Positions 56,451-64,000 of a stretch of 64,000 bases of DNA are shown here, piece by piece (within the stretch, counting starts at the first letter, position 1; each line of letters begins with the position of its first letter). The notes under the pieces were generated by a model. It saw only the letters and a program-made list of their open reading frames with translations, was not told the origin of the DNA and made no database searches. Both the position numbers and the translations under genes were made by a program. Origin of the DNA: Verrucomicrobiia bacterium (GTDB lineage: Bacteria; Verrucomicrobiota; Verrucomicrobiia; Limisphaerales; DASXHY01); the NCBI GenBank assembly GCA_035629175.1, contig DASPIL010000001.1:1-64000 (forward strand), in the 5' to 3' direction.

Positions 56451-57575
56451 TTAAGCAATTTTTCGGCGAAAGCGCAGAGCGCACAGCGCGAAGAGCCCCG
56501 CTGCCATGGCTCCCAGCACCGCCAGATGTTTCCAGAATTCCACGAGGCTTGCCCCGCGAAGAATGATTGCGCGCATCAGTTCGATGAAATAGGTCGCAGG
56601 CAGCAGCGCGCCGAGCGCCTGGAAAATCCATGGCATGGTCGCGCGCGGGAAGATGAATCCTGAGAAGAACACGGATGGCAGCATGAACATCATCGAGATC
56701 TGCAGCGCCTGCATCTGGTTCTGCGCGCGGGTGGAGATCAGCAGCCCGAGGCTGAGCAGCGCGAAGATGTAAAGGAAGGAGGATATCAGAAGCGCGGACA
56801 CGTCTCCCGCAATGGGAACGTGAAAGACGAAGCGCATGATCGCAAACAGGCCGCAGGCCATCACCATTCCGATGAGCAGATACGGAGTGATTTTGCCGAG
56901 CATCAATCCCCAGCGGGAAAGCGGGCTGACCAGCAGTTGTTCAATCGTGCCGCGTTCGCGCTCCCGCACCAGGGACATCGACGTGGCAAACACGGTTGCG
57001 ATCTGGAGCACAAGCCCGATCACACCCGGAACGAAAAAATTCGGACTGCGCATGGCCGGGTTGTAAAGGATCTGGGGCCGCACCTCGACAGCCAGTTCGC
57101 GCGCGCCCGGCATCCCCGGCATCTGAAGGATCGATTCGCGAAAGGCGACACCGATGGACGTATTCAGAGCGGCAGACGCAGTGGTGGAATTCGATCCGTC
57201 GATCAGCATCTGCAGGCGCGCGCTGCGGCCCGCATGAAGGTTGCGGGTGAAGCCCGGCGGGATCTGCAAACCCACCGCAGCCTTCCCCTGACGCATCAGG
57301 AGCGCCAGTTCGTCCGCGCCATGCACATGGCCGACGACGCGGAAGGTTTGGGTGTTTACGAATCGATCAACGATTTGACGGCTTTCGACGGTTTGATCCT
57401 CATCCCACACGACCATCGGCAGGTTCCGCACGTCGGTATCCAGCGCGAACCCAAATGCGATCATCTGGATCAATGGCGGGAAGAACATGAAGAACAGAGT
57501 GGCGGGATCGCGGAGGACCACAATGAACTCCTTGTAAAGTATGGCGCGGAAACCGCGAAAAGGGTTGGCGTTCAT
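56451..57575 (-). CDS. ABC-2 type transporter permease
   Basis: 374 residues, last gene of a three-gene operon. One N-terminal membrane segment (YKEFIVVLRDPATLFFMFF), a large periplasmic domain to about residue 170, then five membrane segments with RERERGTIEQLLVSPLSRW and PSVFFSGFIFPRATMPWIFQ, the ABC-2 pattern of YbhS/YbhR and YhhJ. Only one permease gene is present, so it should work as a homodimer. Its start overlaps the ATPase stop by four bases. Confidence 0.9.
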   Translation of the reverse strand: MNANPFRGFRAILYKEFIVVLRDPATLFFMFFPPLIQMIAFGFALDTDVRNLPMVVWDEDQTVESRQIVDRFVNTQTFRVVGHVHGADELALLMRQGKAAVGLQIPPGFTRNLHAGRSARLQMLIDGSNSTTASAALNTSIGVAFRESILQMPGMPGARELAVEVRPQILYNPAMRSPNFFVPGVIGLVLQIATVFATSMSLVRERERGTIEQLLVSPLSRWGLMLGKITPYLLIGMVMACGLFAIMRFVFHVPIAGDVSALLISSFLYIFALLSLGLLISTRAQNQMQALQISMMFMLPSVFFSGFIFPRATMPWIFQALGALLPATYFIELMRAIILRGASLVEFWKHLAVLGAMAAGLFALCALRFRRKIA

Positions 57576-58537
57576 TTCGGGGTGCCATTGCTTGCCGACG
57601 TCAAAGCCACAAACACATCCTCCAGCGAGGGACCGATGGGGTGAATGTCCGCGTGCTCAATGCCGGCCTGGCGCAACCGTGCGCGAATCGCCGCCTCGTC
57701 AAGGTTGTCGTCGACGAGCAGGTGCATCGATTGGCCGAACACCGTTGCGCTGAGGACGCCATCCATGTGTCGCATGGCTTGCAGGCCGGTTGTGACGTGT
57801 TCGCAGGCCACATCCAGCCTGCGCGTTCCGGGAGGATTAACGGACGCCATTGTTTTCAAATGGTCGGGCACGCCGCAGACGACAAGCTTCGACATGTGGA
57901 TGTAACCGACGTGCGAGCAACGTTCCGCTTCATCCATGTAATGCGTGGTGACAAAGAGCGTCATGCCCTGGCTTGAAAACTCGAACAGCAAATCCCAAAG
58001 CTCGCGGCGCGCGACAGGATCAATCCCGGCAGTGGGCTCGTCGAGGAACAAAACACTGGGCCGATGCAGGAGCGAGCATGCCATCGCGAGCCGTTGCCGC
58101 CAGCCCCCCGAGAGCAATGCGGCGCGCCGGCTCAAATAAGGTTCGAGATGCGTGAGCGCGACGAGTTCATCGCGCCGCTTGTCCAGTTCGGCTCCGCGCA
58201 GGCCGTATAAGCGCGCGTAGAACTGAAGGTTTTCAAAGACCGTGAGTTCGTCGTACAACGAAAACTTTTGCGACATGTAGCCAATGAGGCTTTTGATCCG
58301 GTCGGTCTCGCGAATGACATCGAAGCCGCCGATGTGCGCGGTGCCCGCGGTGGGCTCGAGAAGGCCGCATAGCATGCGAATCACGGTGGATTTGCCAGAT
58401 CCGTTGGGTCCGAGAAACCCGAAGATCGAGCCGCGGCCGACCTGCAGCGTGACGTTGTCCACAGCGGTGAAACGGCCGAACCGCTTGGTCAGACCAGCGC
58501 ACTCAATCATCGGCCGGCCGGTGTCGACGGCGCTCAT
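57572..58537 (-). CDS. ABC transporter ATP-binding protein
   Basis: 321 residues, one complete nucleotide-binding domain: Walker A GPNGSGKST, Q-loop YMSQKFSLYDELTV, signature LSGGWRQRLAMA, Walker B VLFLDEPTAGIDP and H-loop TTHYMDEAE. The extension after residue 235 is typical of YbhF-like exporters. Overlaps of four bases on both sides couple it to the membrane-fusion and permease genes. Confidence 0.94.
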   Translation of the reverse strand: MSAVDTGRPMIECAGLTKRFGRFTAVDNVTLQVGRGSIFGFLGPNGSGKSTVIRMLCGLLEPTAGTAHIGGFDVIRETDRIKSLIGYMSQKFSLYDELTVFENLQFYARLYGLRGAELDKRRDELVALTHLEPYLSRRAALLSGGWRQRLAMACSLLHRPSVLFLDEPTAGIDPVARRELWDLLFEFSSQGMTLFVTTHYMDEAERCSHVGYIHMSKLVVCGVPDHLKTMASVNPPGTRRLDVACEHVTTGLQAMRHMDGVLSATVFGQSMHLLVDDNLDEAAIRARLRQAGIEHADIHPIGPSLEDVFVALTSASNGTPK

Positions 58538-59466
58538 TCCGTAACGCCCGGAAATTCCACGTCCGCCGACATGCCGGCGCGCAGGTCGCCGCTTGAGTTA
58601 TCGAGCCGGACCTTGATTCCGAAAACCTGCTTGATTCGTTCGGCGACCGTTTGGACGTTTCGGGGCGTGAATTCGGCCTCGCGTTGAATCTGTTCCACCT
58701 CGCCCTGAAATGCGCGGCCGGGAAAGGCGTCGACGCGCACGCGCACTGTATCCCTCAGTTTGATATGGCCAAGCCAGGGTTGGGGCACATAAACCCGCAC
58801 CCAGATGTGATGCGGCAGGATCAGTGTTGCAGCGGGCTGATTCGGGGCAAGCACATCGCCAACCTTGACGCTCAACACCTCGAGGACCGCGTCGGATGGC
58901 GACTTGATTTCTGTCTCGGCGAGTTGGGATTCGATCTCCGCGAGTTGAGCGCGCGCCTGCGCGATCCGCTCCGGGCGTGTTCCTGCAAGGAGCAGGTCAT
59001 AGCGGCTGCGCGCCGCGGCCACACCTTTTTCGAGTGTCGCCGCACGCGTGACGGCGGCGTCGCGTTCGGTGACCGAAATTGTTTTGCTGGCGAAGAGTTC
59101 CTCGGCGCGTTTGGAATTCGTCAGCGCCAGCTCCAGTTCGGCTCGAAGCGATTCCCAATCCGCCTTGGCCGCTGCCAGCTCCTCCTTGCGCGGACCCGCT
59201 TCAAGTTCAGCGAATACTGCTGCCGCATGCTGTTTTCGGGCGGGGAGTTCGGCGGCGTCCAAACGAATCAGCAACTGGCCCGCCTTGAGTGTGTCGCCTT
59301 CCTGCGCCAGGATTTTCTCCACGCGCCCGCCATGGCGGGAACCCACCCGCACTTCATCCACCTGCACGGTGCCCGAAACCAGTTCGGGCGACGGACCGCG
59401 CCCGCACGAGGTGAAAGCGGCCATTGCAAGCAGCAAGACCGCGGGGATGAAGAGGCGCCTGAGCAC
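58534..59466 (-). CDS. HlyD-type periplasmic adaptor, probable lipoprotein
   Basis: 310 residues from a GTG at 59466. The leader MLRRLFIPAVLLLAMAAFTSC ends in a lipobox-like FTSC, so the protein may be lipid-anchored. Next come a lipoyl-like half (VRVGSRHGGRVEKILAQEGD), a long coiled-coil (about residues 80-190) and the second half with SPSDAVLEVLSVKVGDVLAP. It bridges the inner-membrane exporter and an outer-membrane channel. No TolC-like gene is adjacent. First gene of the operon. Confidence 0.88.
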   Translation of the reverse strand: MLRRLFIPAVLLLAMAAFTSCGRGPSPELVSGTVQVDEVRVGSRHGGRVEKILAQEGDTLKAGQLLIRLDAAELPARKQHAAAVFAELEAGPRKEELAAAKADWESLRAELELALTNSKRAEELFASKTISVTERDAAVTRAATLEKGVAAARSRYDLLLAGTRPERIAQARAQLAEIESQLAETEIKSPSDAVLEVLSVKVGDVLAPNQPAATLILPHHIWVRVYVPQPWLGHIKLRDTVRVRVDAFPGRAFQGEVEQIQREAEFTPRNVQTVAERIKQVFGIKVRLDNSSGDLRAGMSADVEFPGVTE

Positions 59467-59538
59467 AGTGGCGCGAGGCTAACAACCTCATGCCACGCCG
59501 GCAAGCGATTGGCTGCGATCGCGGGCAATTGCCGCGGA

Positions 59539-60336
59539 TTACTCGTCGCCGTCGATCAAGCGTCCCAGTCCGCCGAGAAGCGAACCTTCCTCGCGTCCGC
59601 CCCGGCCCGTTGCCGGGGATGCAGCTGTGATGCGGCCAGCGAGGCGGCTGAGGGGCAGGGATTGCAGCCAGATGCGGCCCGGCCCACGCAGAGTCGCGAA
59701 GAACAAGCCTTCGCCGCCGAAGAACGCGCTCTTGATGCCGCCGACCATCTGGATGTCGTATTCCACGGTTGGCTGGAAGCCTACGATACAGCCGGTATCG
59801 ACGCGGAGCAGTTCGCCGGGGGCGAGGTCGCGTTGCAGAAGCGTGCCTCCCGCATGAATGAACGCGAGGCCATCACCTTGCAGGCGCTGAAGAATGAAAC
59901 CTTCACCGCCAAAGAAGCCAGCACCGAGGCGCTTGGTGAATGCGATCCCGACGCTGACGCCCTTGGCAGCGCAAAGGAATGAGTCCTTTTGCGTGAGGAC
60001 TTCGCCGCCGAGATCGCCGAGGTGCACGGGAATGATTTTTCCCGGGTAAGGCGCGCCAAATGCAACGCGCTTCTTGCCCTGGCCGCGGTTGTGGAAAACC
60101 GTCATGAAGAGCGATTCACCCGTGAGCAGGCGTTTGCCCGCGCCCATGAGGGCGCCGAGAAACCCGCTGTTCTGCTGGGAGCCGTCGCCGAAGATGGTTT
60201 CCATCTGGATTCCATCGTCCATGTACATCATGCCGCCAGCCTCTGCGATCGCGGCTTCATTTGGGTCGAGTTCGATCTCCACGAATTGCATGTCATTGCC
60301 GTGGATCGTGAAGTCAATTTCGTGCATCGCTGCCAT
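59539..60336 (-). CDS. AIM24/TIGR00266 family protein
   Basis: 265 residues from ATG 60336, preceded by a good AAAGGT site; a longer frame reaches 60387. The sequence has [60 protein letters not shown] and [20 protein letters not shown], all typical of this family of beta-rich trimer-forming proteins. The molecular role is unknown. Confidence 0.9.
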   Translation of the reverse strand: MAAMHEIDFTIHGNDMQFVEIELDPNEAAIAEAGGMMYMDDGIQMETIFGDGSQQNSGFLGALMGAGKRLLTGESLFMTVFHNRGQGKKRVAFGAPYPGKIIPVHLGDLGGEVLTQKDSFLCAAKGVSVGIAFTKRLGAGFFGGEGFILQRLQGDGLAFIHAGGTLLQRDLAPGELLRVDTGCIVGFQPTVEYDIQMVGGIKSAFFGGEGLFFATLRGPGRIWLQSLPLSRLAGRITAASPATGRGGREEGSLLGGLGRLIDGDE

Positions 60337-60543
60337 AGATACCTTTTCTTTTTCGAAAGAATCTGAACGTTCCTGCGAAAAGTTCAAACATCAAAGTTCG
60401 GCGCCGGTTCAGAGGCATCGCAGTGCAATCTCTCGTCGCAGCAGCGACGCTGGTTCGCGTGAATCGCGCGAAGGGGAGGGGGGTGGAACCCGTTTGTTCC
60501 GCGGCGATGCGCGGCGAGAGCGCAGCACACCATCAGATGCGCG

Positions 60544-61224
60544 TCAGGCGGCGGCGCGCTGGGCGATCAGGGCCTCGATCGTTTCGGGAAGACTGGCGCA
60601 GAGCTGGTCGAGCAAATCGCGACATTCCTTTTCGGAAAGCTGCAGCTGGCGGGCGGCAGAATAAATGAACCCGCGGGTGGTCTGATATCCGTAACCGAGC
60701 AAGCCCTGCCGCAGCGGCATGGAATAGATCGCAAGGGTCACACCATACACGAGCGTGTGCCAGGCGTTGGCCTCGTTGCGTTCCACTGCGTCCGAGTAAC
60801 GGCGGATGATCCGCTCGTCACGAAGCGGGCGCAGTTTCTGCAATTCAGTCTGGCCGACGCGGCGGCTTGCTTCTGCGAACGCTTGGAGCGCCGGTTCCAG
60901 AGCAATCTCCCGGTCATAGGCGCAGAGTTCGCGAACCTCGTGGCGGCAGGTGTGATCGAAGGCGCGTTGAATCGCAGGAAGCTCGTGCGGAACCAGAATC
61001 TGGCGTTGGTAGGTCTCGAGGAATAATTGCAGCGAGGCGAGATCGTGGACAATCGGCACCTGCATGGAAAGCGAAACATCGCGCAGCGCGGCAAGGCCGT
61101 TGGTGGAACCCAGTTGCTCAGCGAGCGGGTGCCAGTTGCCAAGCCAATCCGCGGGTTCGCCGCGTTCAGGTTGCAGCTGATGCCACATCATTCTTAAATC
61201 GGTTTTCTCGTTCTTCGCCAACAC
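60544..61224 (-). CDS. UreF-like helical protein
   Basis: 226 residues from a GTG at 61224 (the next ATG is at residue 12). All-helical. The segments LQLFLETYQRQILVPHELPA, RRVGQTELQKLRPLRDER, HTLVYGVTLAIYSMPLRQGL and GFIYSAARQLQLSEKE follow the order of the UreF urease-accessory fold. No urease genes are nearby, so it may be a stand-alone homologue with another role. The assignment rests on pattern memory. Confidence 0.5.
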   Translation of the reverse strand: MLAKNEKTDLRMMWHQLQPERGEPADWLGNWHPLAEQLGSTNGLAALRDVSLSMQVPIVHDLASLQLFLETYQRQILVPHELPAIQRAFDHTCRHEVRELCAYDREIALEPALQAFAEASRRVGQTELQKLRPLRDERIIRRYSDAVERNEANAWHTLVYGVTLAIYSMPLRQGLLGYGYQTTRGFIYSAARQLQLSEKECRDLLDQLCASLPETIEALIAQRAAA

Positions 61225-61503
61225 GTTCTACCGTGCACGGGCTGTGCATCCAATGCCAGTAGTAAAACTTCACCGTCCGAAAATTAAGTTCTTGAAAATG
61301 TCCCCCGTGCGTCTCGTACACCCATCCCAAAAAGCTCCCTGTTCATCGGAGCGAATTCATCCCGCACAAGCAAAACATTCAGAGCAATTGACGGGCGGCG
61401 GAACAGCGCCGCCGCAATATACAAAAGGGCGCCCGGACGTGGCCTGGTTCCCGAAGGAACTGGCGCGAGTGTCCGGGCGCCCGTAATCGGCTTCCCGATC
61501 GAG

Positions 61504-61674
61504 CTACACTCCTGATCCGCGGCGGCCGCGGTTGATGAGCGAGACGAGGAACAGGACCAGGAACACAACGAACAGGACTTTCGCGATGGTTGCGGCGAGG
61601 CCGGCGACGGCGAAGAAGCCGAGCGCTCCAGCGATCAGCGCGACCACCAGGAATAACAGTGCATAGTTTAGCAT
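61504..61674 (-). CDS. DUF1328 family small membrane protein
   Basis: 56 residues, with a GGAGG site seven bases before the ATG at 61674. [20 protein letters not shown] and [20 protein letters not shown] form two membrane helices, and the end is [11 protein letters not shown]. This is the YtjA/DUF1328 pattern. Such proteins are common near stress genes; the role is unknown. The stretch 61225-61503 upstream on this map holds no other recognisable gene. Confidence 0.85.
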   Translation of the reverse strand: MLNYALLFLVVALIAGALGFFAVAGLAATIAKVLFVVFLVLFLVSLINRGRRGSGV

Positions 61675-61863
61675 AGAACCTCCGTCTTTCGGCCATTCGC
61701 CTCGCTTCGTTCCTAACGTCGCTGCGGCAGCGGCCAGTTGTTTGTTTCTGCCCTGAAGCTAGTGCAGAAAGGCGCGGGGAACATGTGGGTGATGTCCCCA
61801 ACGGAGACGGGGCGATCCCAAGGCGCCTCATGGGGTGAGGCTATTTGACGAAAATTCGGAGGA

Positions 61864-62403
61864 CTAAGGATTCCAACCAACGGAGACGCTGAGCTTCTTT
61901 CCGAACCGGTTGTGATAGAACAGCTGGCGATTGGAGCAGCCGTATTCGTGGACGAGACGGGTGATCTTCACGTCGTAACAACAATACTCCGCGATGTTCA
62001 TCAGCTTGCCTGCGCGATACCACTCGATCGCCTGCAGTCCTTCCGCAGTTTTCTCGACCCCGAACGTCGCAGTGGCAATGGAGTCCAGCGAGAGCCGATG
62101 CTGCAGGGTCGCCTGCAGGTCGAGCATCATGTCGAGTGTTGGAAGCTGTCGAAGGTCGAGTGCGGTGTAACCGTGCAGCACTTCATAATCGAAGCGCAGG
62201 TTATTGAAACCCACGACGAGGTCGGCCCGCTGCAGTTCGTGGATGAGGTCATCGACTTGTTTTTCGCTGTAGATCCGGTAGTCGCCGCGAGCCGTGCTGT
62301 AGGTGACGCCGATGCTCATTCCCATGTTGCTGATTTTGTCCCAGCCGCCGACGTCGTCCGCAGACTTCTGGGTTTCCAGATCGAAATACACGATGTTCTT
62401 CAT
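61864..62403 (-). CDS. RNase H-fold (DnaQ-like) 3'-5' exonuclease-like protein
   Basis: 179 residues from ATG 62403. Motif I is YFDLETQKSADDVGG with the D-x-E pair, motif II is LVVGFNNLRFDYEVLHGY, which holds the second metal Asp, and EYCCYDVKITRLVHEYG corresponds to motif III (YxxxD). This fits the YprB/RNase H-like group often fused to helicases, here free-standing. Nuclease action on DNA or RNA is probable but the substrate is unknown. Confidence 0.8.
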   Translation of the reverse strand: MKNIVYFDLETQKSADDVGGWDKISNMGMSIGVTYSTARGDYRIYSEKQVDDLIHELQRADLVVGFNNLRFDYEVLHGYTALDLRQLPTLDMMLDLQATLQHRLSLDSIATATFGVEKTAEGLQAIEWYRAGKLMNIAEYCCYDVKITRLVHEYGCSNRQLFYHNRFGKKLSVSVGWNP

Positions 62404-62548
62404 CAACGAATGAATTAAATTGCGGCAGAGCGTAGCGGAAATTCAGCCGCTCAAAAGCCTAAAGGAGACCTCGTGCCGGAAGGGGATGAAATAAAAACGG
62501 CCGGGTGGAGACCCGGCCGCGGTGTCAATCGTGCTGCCTGAAAACGAC

Positions 62549-62797
62549 CTAGTTGCCCTGGGATTTCTGCTTTGCCTTTGCCCAGCGGCGCCGTTGCGCG
62601 GCAGCGATGCGGGCGCGGCCTTCAGGGCTCAAGCGGCGTTTTGGACGGCCGGATGATTCGGTGTTGCTGCTGGTGCTCGAGGCTTGTGCCTGGCCAGAAC
62701 TCCCGAGGAGGCTAGCGAGTTCGCTCTGCAGCGATTCGATCTTTTCCTGGATGGCAGCTGCCCTGCGTAACTTGCTAGAGGAGATGTTTTCAATCAT
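62549..62797 (-). CDS. Small basic protein with a C-terminal SPEGRARIAAAQ-type motif
   Basis: 82 residues: an N-terminal helix (KLRRAAAIQEKIESLQSELA) that could form a coiled coil, a Ser-rich linker, and a basic tail GRPKRRLSPEGRARIAAAQR ending RWAKAKQKSQGN. The GRPKRR core resembles an AT-hook. Similar short tails occur in Verrucomicrobia and Acidobacteria. DNA binding is a reasonable guess. Confidence 0.65.
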   Translation of the reverse strand: MIENISSSKLRRAAAIQEKIESLQSELASLLGSSGQAQASSTSSNTESSGRPKRRLSPEGRARIAAAQRRRWAKAKQKSQGN

Positions 62798-62994
62798 ATG
62801 CGCGCCAATCAGCCAAGTTGCCGCCTCAAAGTCAACTCCTTAAGTAAGTCGTCTTACGCGACTTAGGACGCGGAAGGCTCTTCCCGCAACGCGGCTCCTC
62901 GTTGTTTGCTAGCGGTAAGAACGGCCGGAAAATAAGACCGGCCGATCTTGCGGAGAACGCGCCATGGAGCCAGGGATCCCGGCTCGAGCGTCTC

Positions 62995-63930
62995 TCAACG
63001 CAAGTAATCCATCAGCGACAAGCGCATCAGGCTTGCGCCGCTTTGCAATGCGGCCTGATACGATGTTTGAGCCTGGCTGAGTTGCACGAGGGTTTCAGTA
63101 AGGTCCGCATCCGCCTCCTTGGACAGCATCCCTTCAAGCGATTCCGAGCGCATCGCGGCAGCCGTCTTTGCCGTTTCGAGGCGGCTCTGAAGAACGCCGT
63201 TGTTGCTCAGCTGATAGAGAAAGTTTTCCTCGTCGCGCAGCAGTGCCGCGCGGTCATTGTTGATGATGGAGGCTGTGTCGGCGGCGAGCAGATGATCCTG
63301 GAGGGAAATCAGGTGGTTGAAGAAATCAGCGCCGCTGCGTGCATCGGAAACAACCCCGCGCGCGCCTGTGCCTGCCGCGTTGGCACCGGGCGTGTCAACG
63401 GCAAGCGTCGATCCCGCAGCAATCTCGGTCTCGGGCACAGACGTGTTTCCGTGGTACGTGACACTCACGACGTTGCCGTTCGCATCCTCTTCGAAGCTGA
63501 ACGGAGGTTGATCGCCGGCGGTGCCGCCAAAGAGATGCTGATCGCCATATTTGGCGTTCATCGTATGGACGGCCTGCTTGATCAGTTGTGAGACTTCCGT
63601 TGCGAAACTGGTCAGTTCCGCGGGTGAGCGGGTGCCGTCCGCGAGCGTCGCCAATTCTCCGGCGCGGTCCGAAAGTGTTTTGATGCTCTTGAGCGAGTTA
63701 AAGGCGTTGCTCGCGCGATCCCGCAGGACCGCGATGTTGCTGTTGTACTGGGAAAGCGAACCCTGCTCGGCGCGCAGTGCCATGGCGCGCTGCATGGCCG
63801 CCGGATCGTCGCCGGGCGAGAACACGCGCTGCCCCGTGGCAGCCTGGGTTTGCAGTTGCTGCTGCCGGGCCGTGAGCTTTCCAACCTGGCTGAGAAAGTT
63901 TGTCGTGAAGGAGTTGCCAGTAACGCGCAT
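62995..63930 (-). CDS. flgL: Flagellar hook-associated protein 3
   Basis: 311 residues, a flagellin-like protein. The N-terminus (MRVTGNSFTTNFLSQVGKLT, then QTQAATGQRVFSPGDDPAAM) and C-terminus (DLTETLVQLSQAQTSYQAAL, SGASLMRLSLMDYL) form the conserved coiled-coil ends, with a variable middle. It joins the hook to the filament. It lies directly downstream of flgK, as in many flagellar clusters. Confidence 0.92.
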   Translation of the reverse strand: MRVTGNSFTTNFLSQVGKLTARQQQLQTQAATGQRVFSPGDDPAAMQRAMALRAEQGSLSQYNSNIAVLRDRASNAFNSLKSIKTLSDRAGELATLADGTRSPAELTSFATEVSQLIKQAVHTMNAKYGDQHLFGGTAGDQPPFSFEEDANGNVVSVTYHGNTSVPETEIAAGSTLAVDTPGANAAGTGARGVVSDARSGADFFNHLISLQDHLLAADTASIINNDRAALLRDEENFLYQLSNNGVLQSRLETAKTAAAMRSESLEGMLSKEADADLTETLVQLSQAQTSYQAALQSGASLMRLSLMDYLR

Positions 63931-63938
63931 GTTTCAGT

Positions 63939-64000
63939 TTAACGTTTCAGGTTGATGATGATGTCGAGCATCTCGTCGACGGTGCTGACGATCTTTGCGG
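63939..64000 (-). CDS. flgK: C-terminal end of flagellar hook-associated protein 1 (partial)
   Basis: The last 19 codons before a TAA at 63939-63941 read AKIVSTVDEMLDIIINLKR. This is the conserved FlgK ending (helix with TxDEMLDxxINxKR). The gene continues beyond the window. It ends nine bases before flgL. Confidence 0.85.
   Translation of the reverse strand, partial: AKIVSTVDEMLDIIINLKR

Noticed and set aside
62425..62460. Imperfect AGCGG/CCGCT hairpin with a TTCAG loop as another family member
   Set aside because: The stem is only five bases, the loop is longer and the flanks differ.

Overview
The window looks like a chromosomal segment of a Verrucomicrobiota bacterium, most likely of the Pedosphaera/Limisphaera type. 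This is inferred from gene style, not from a marker phylogeny. The pointers are moderately high GC, several giant secreted proteins built from autotransporter-associated beta-strand repeats, thrombospondin-3-like calcium modules and FG-GAP propellers, a pilin-like secreted protein with an unusual prepilin site, and flagellar genes at the right edge. No CRISPR array, rRNA operon or complete insertion sequence was found.

Region 1 (1 to about 8.3 kb) looks like an accessory segment. It holds a decayed gene with two RNA polymerase alpha-CTD-like helix-hairpin-helix units, a secreted alpha/beta hydrolase, a DUF1294 membrane protein, a secreted protein ending in an archaemetzincin-like domain without its catalytic motif, a calcium-module protein, a gene-poor stretch with remnants and a hipBA module behind a palindromic operator. 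It ends at 8180-8235 in the 3' part of an initiator tRNA gene that lacks its 5' part, followed by a normal terminator. That is the usual footprint of an integrative element that targeted tRNA-fMet.

Region 2 (8.3 to 16 kb) is mixed: a frameshifted second archaemetzincin-like gene that keeps the zinc cysteines but lost HExxH, an SRPBCC protein, a Gfo/Idh oxidoreductase overlapping an SDR dehydrogenase, a convergent GntP-type permease (together suggesting sugar-acid metabolism), a pilin-like protein, a GIY-YIG-like protein and a ClpP-like protein without the usual catalytic residues.

Region 3 (16 to 39.4 kb) is a secretome locus. A phospholipase C-like protein with a seven-bladed FG-GAP propeller comes first. 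Then follow a hybrid sensor kinase (two-component propeller, Y_Y_Y, HisKA_3) overlapping a NarL-type regulator, a 1304-residue beta-strand-repeat protein and three pectate-lyase-like proteins. Two of the lyases are fused to long beta-strand-repeat stalks. The giant proteins share a related C-terminal module. The simplest reading is a regulated extracellular pectin or polysaccharide degradation system.

Region 4 (39.4 to 64 kb) is largely core genome: gcvP, two RlmI-type methyltransferases, an FKBP isomerase, a fumarylacetoacetase-family enzyme, a TrpB2-type tryptophan synthase beta chain, a TesA-like esterase, hisG, rpmB, smpB, rpoZ, a GDP-mannose 3,5-epimerase homologue with all four catalytic residues, a type II NADH dehydrogenase, an ABC exporter operon, an AIM24-family protein, a UreF-like protein, a DUF1328 protein, an RNase H-fold protein, a small basic protein, flgL and the end of flgK.

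The most unusual signal outside genes is a family of five 20-nt intergenic hairpins. They share flanks and a YGAA loop, have different but always complementary stems, and occur twice as inverted pairs (21.6 kb and 41.0 kb). They resemble REP/REPIN elements. A separate 8-nt tandem repeat occurs in two intergenic regions in opposite orientation.
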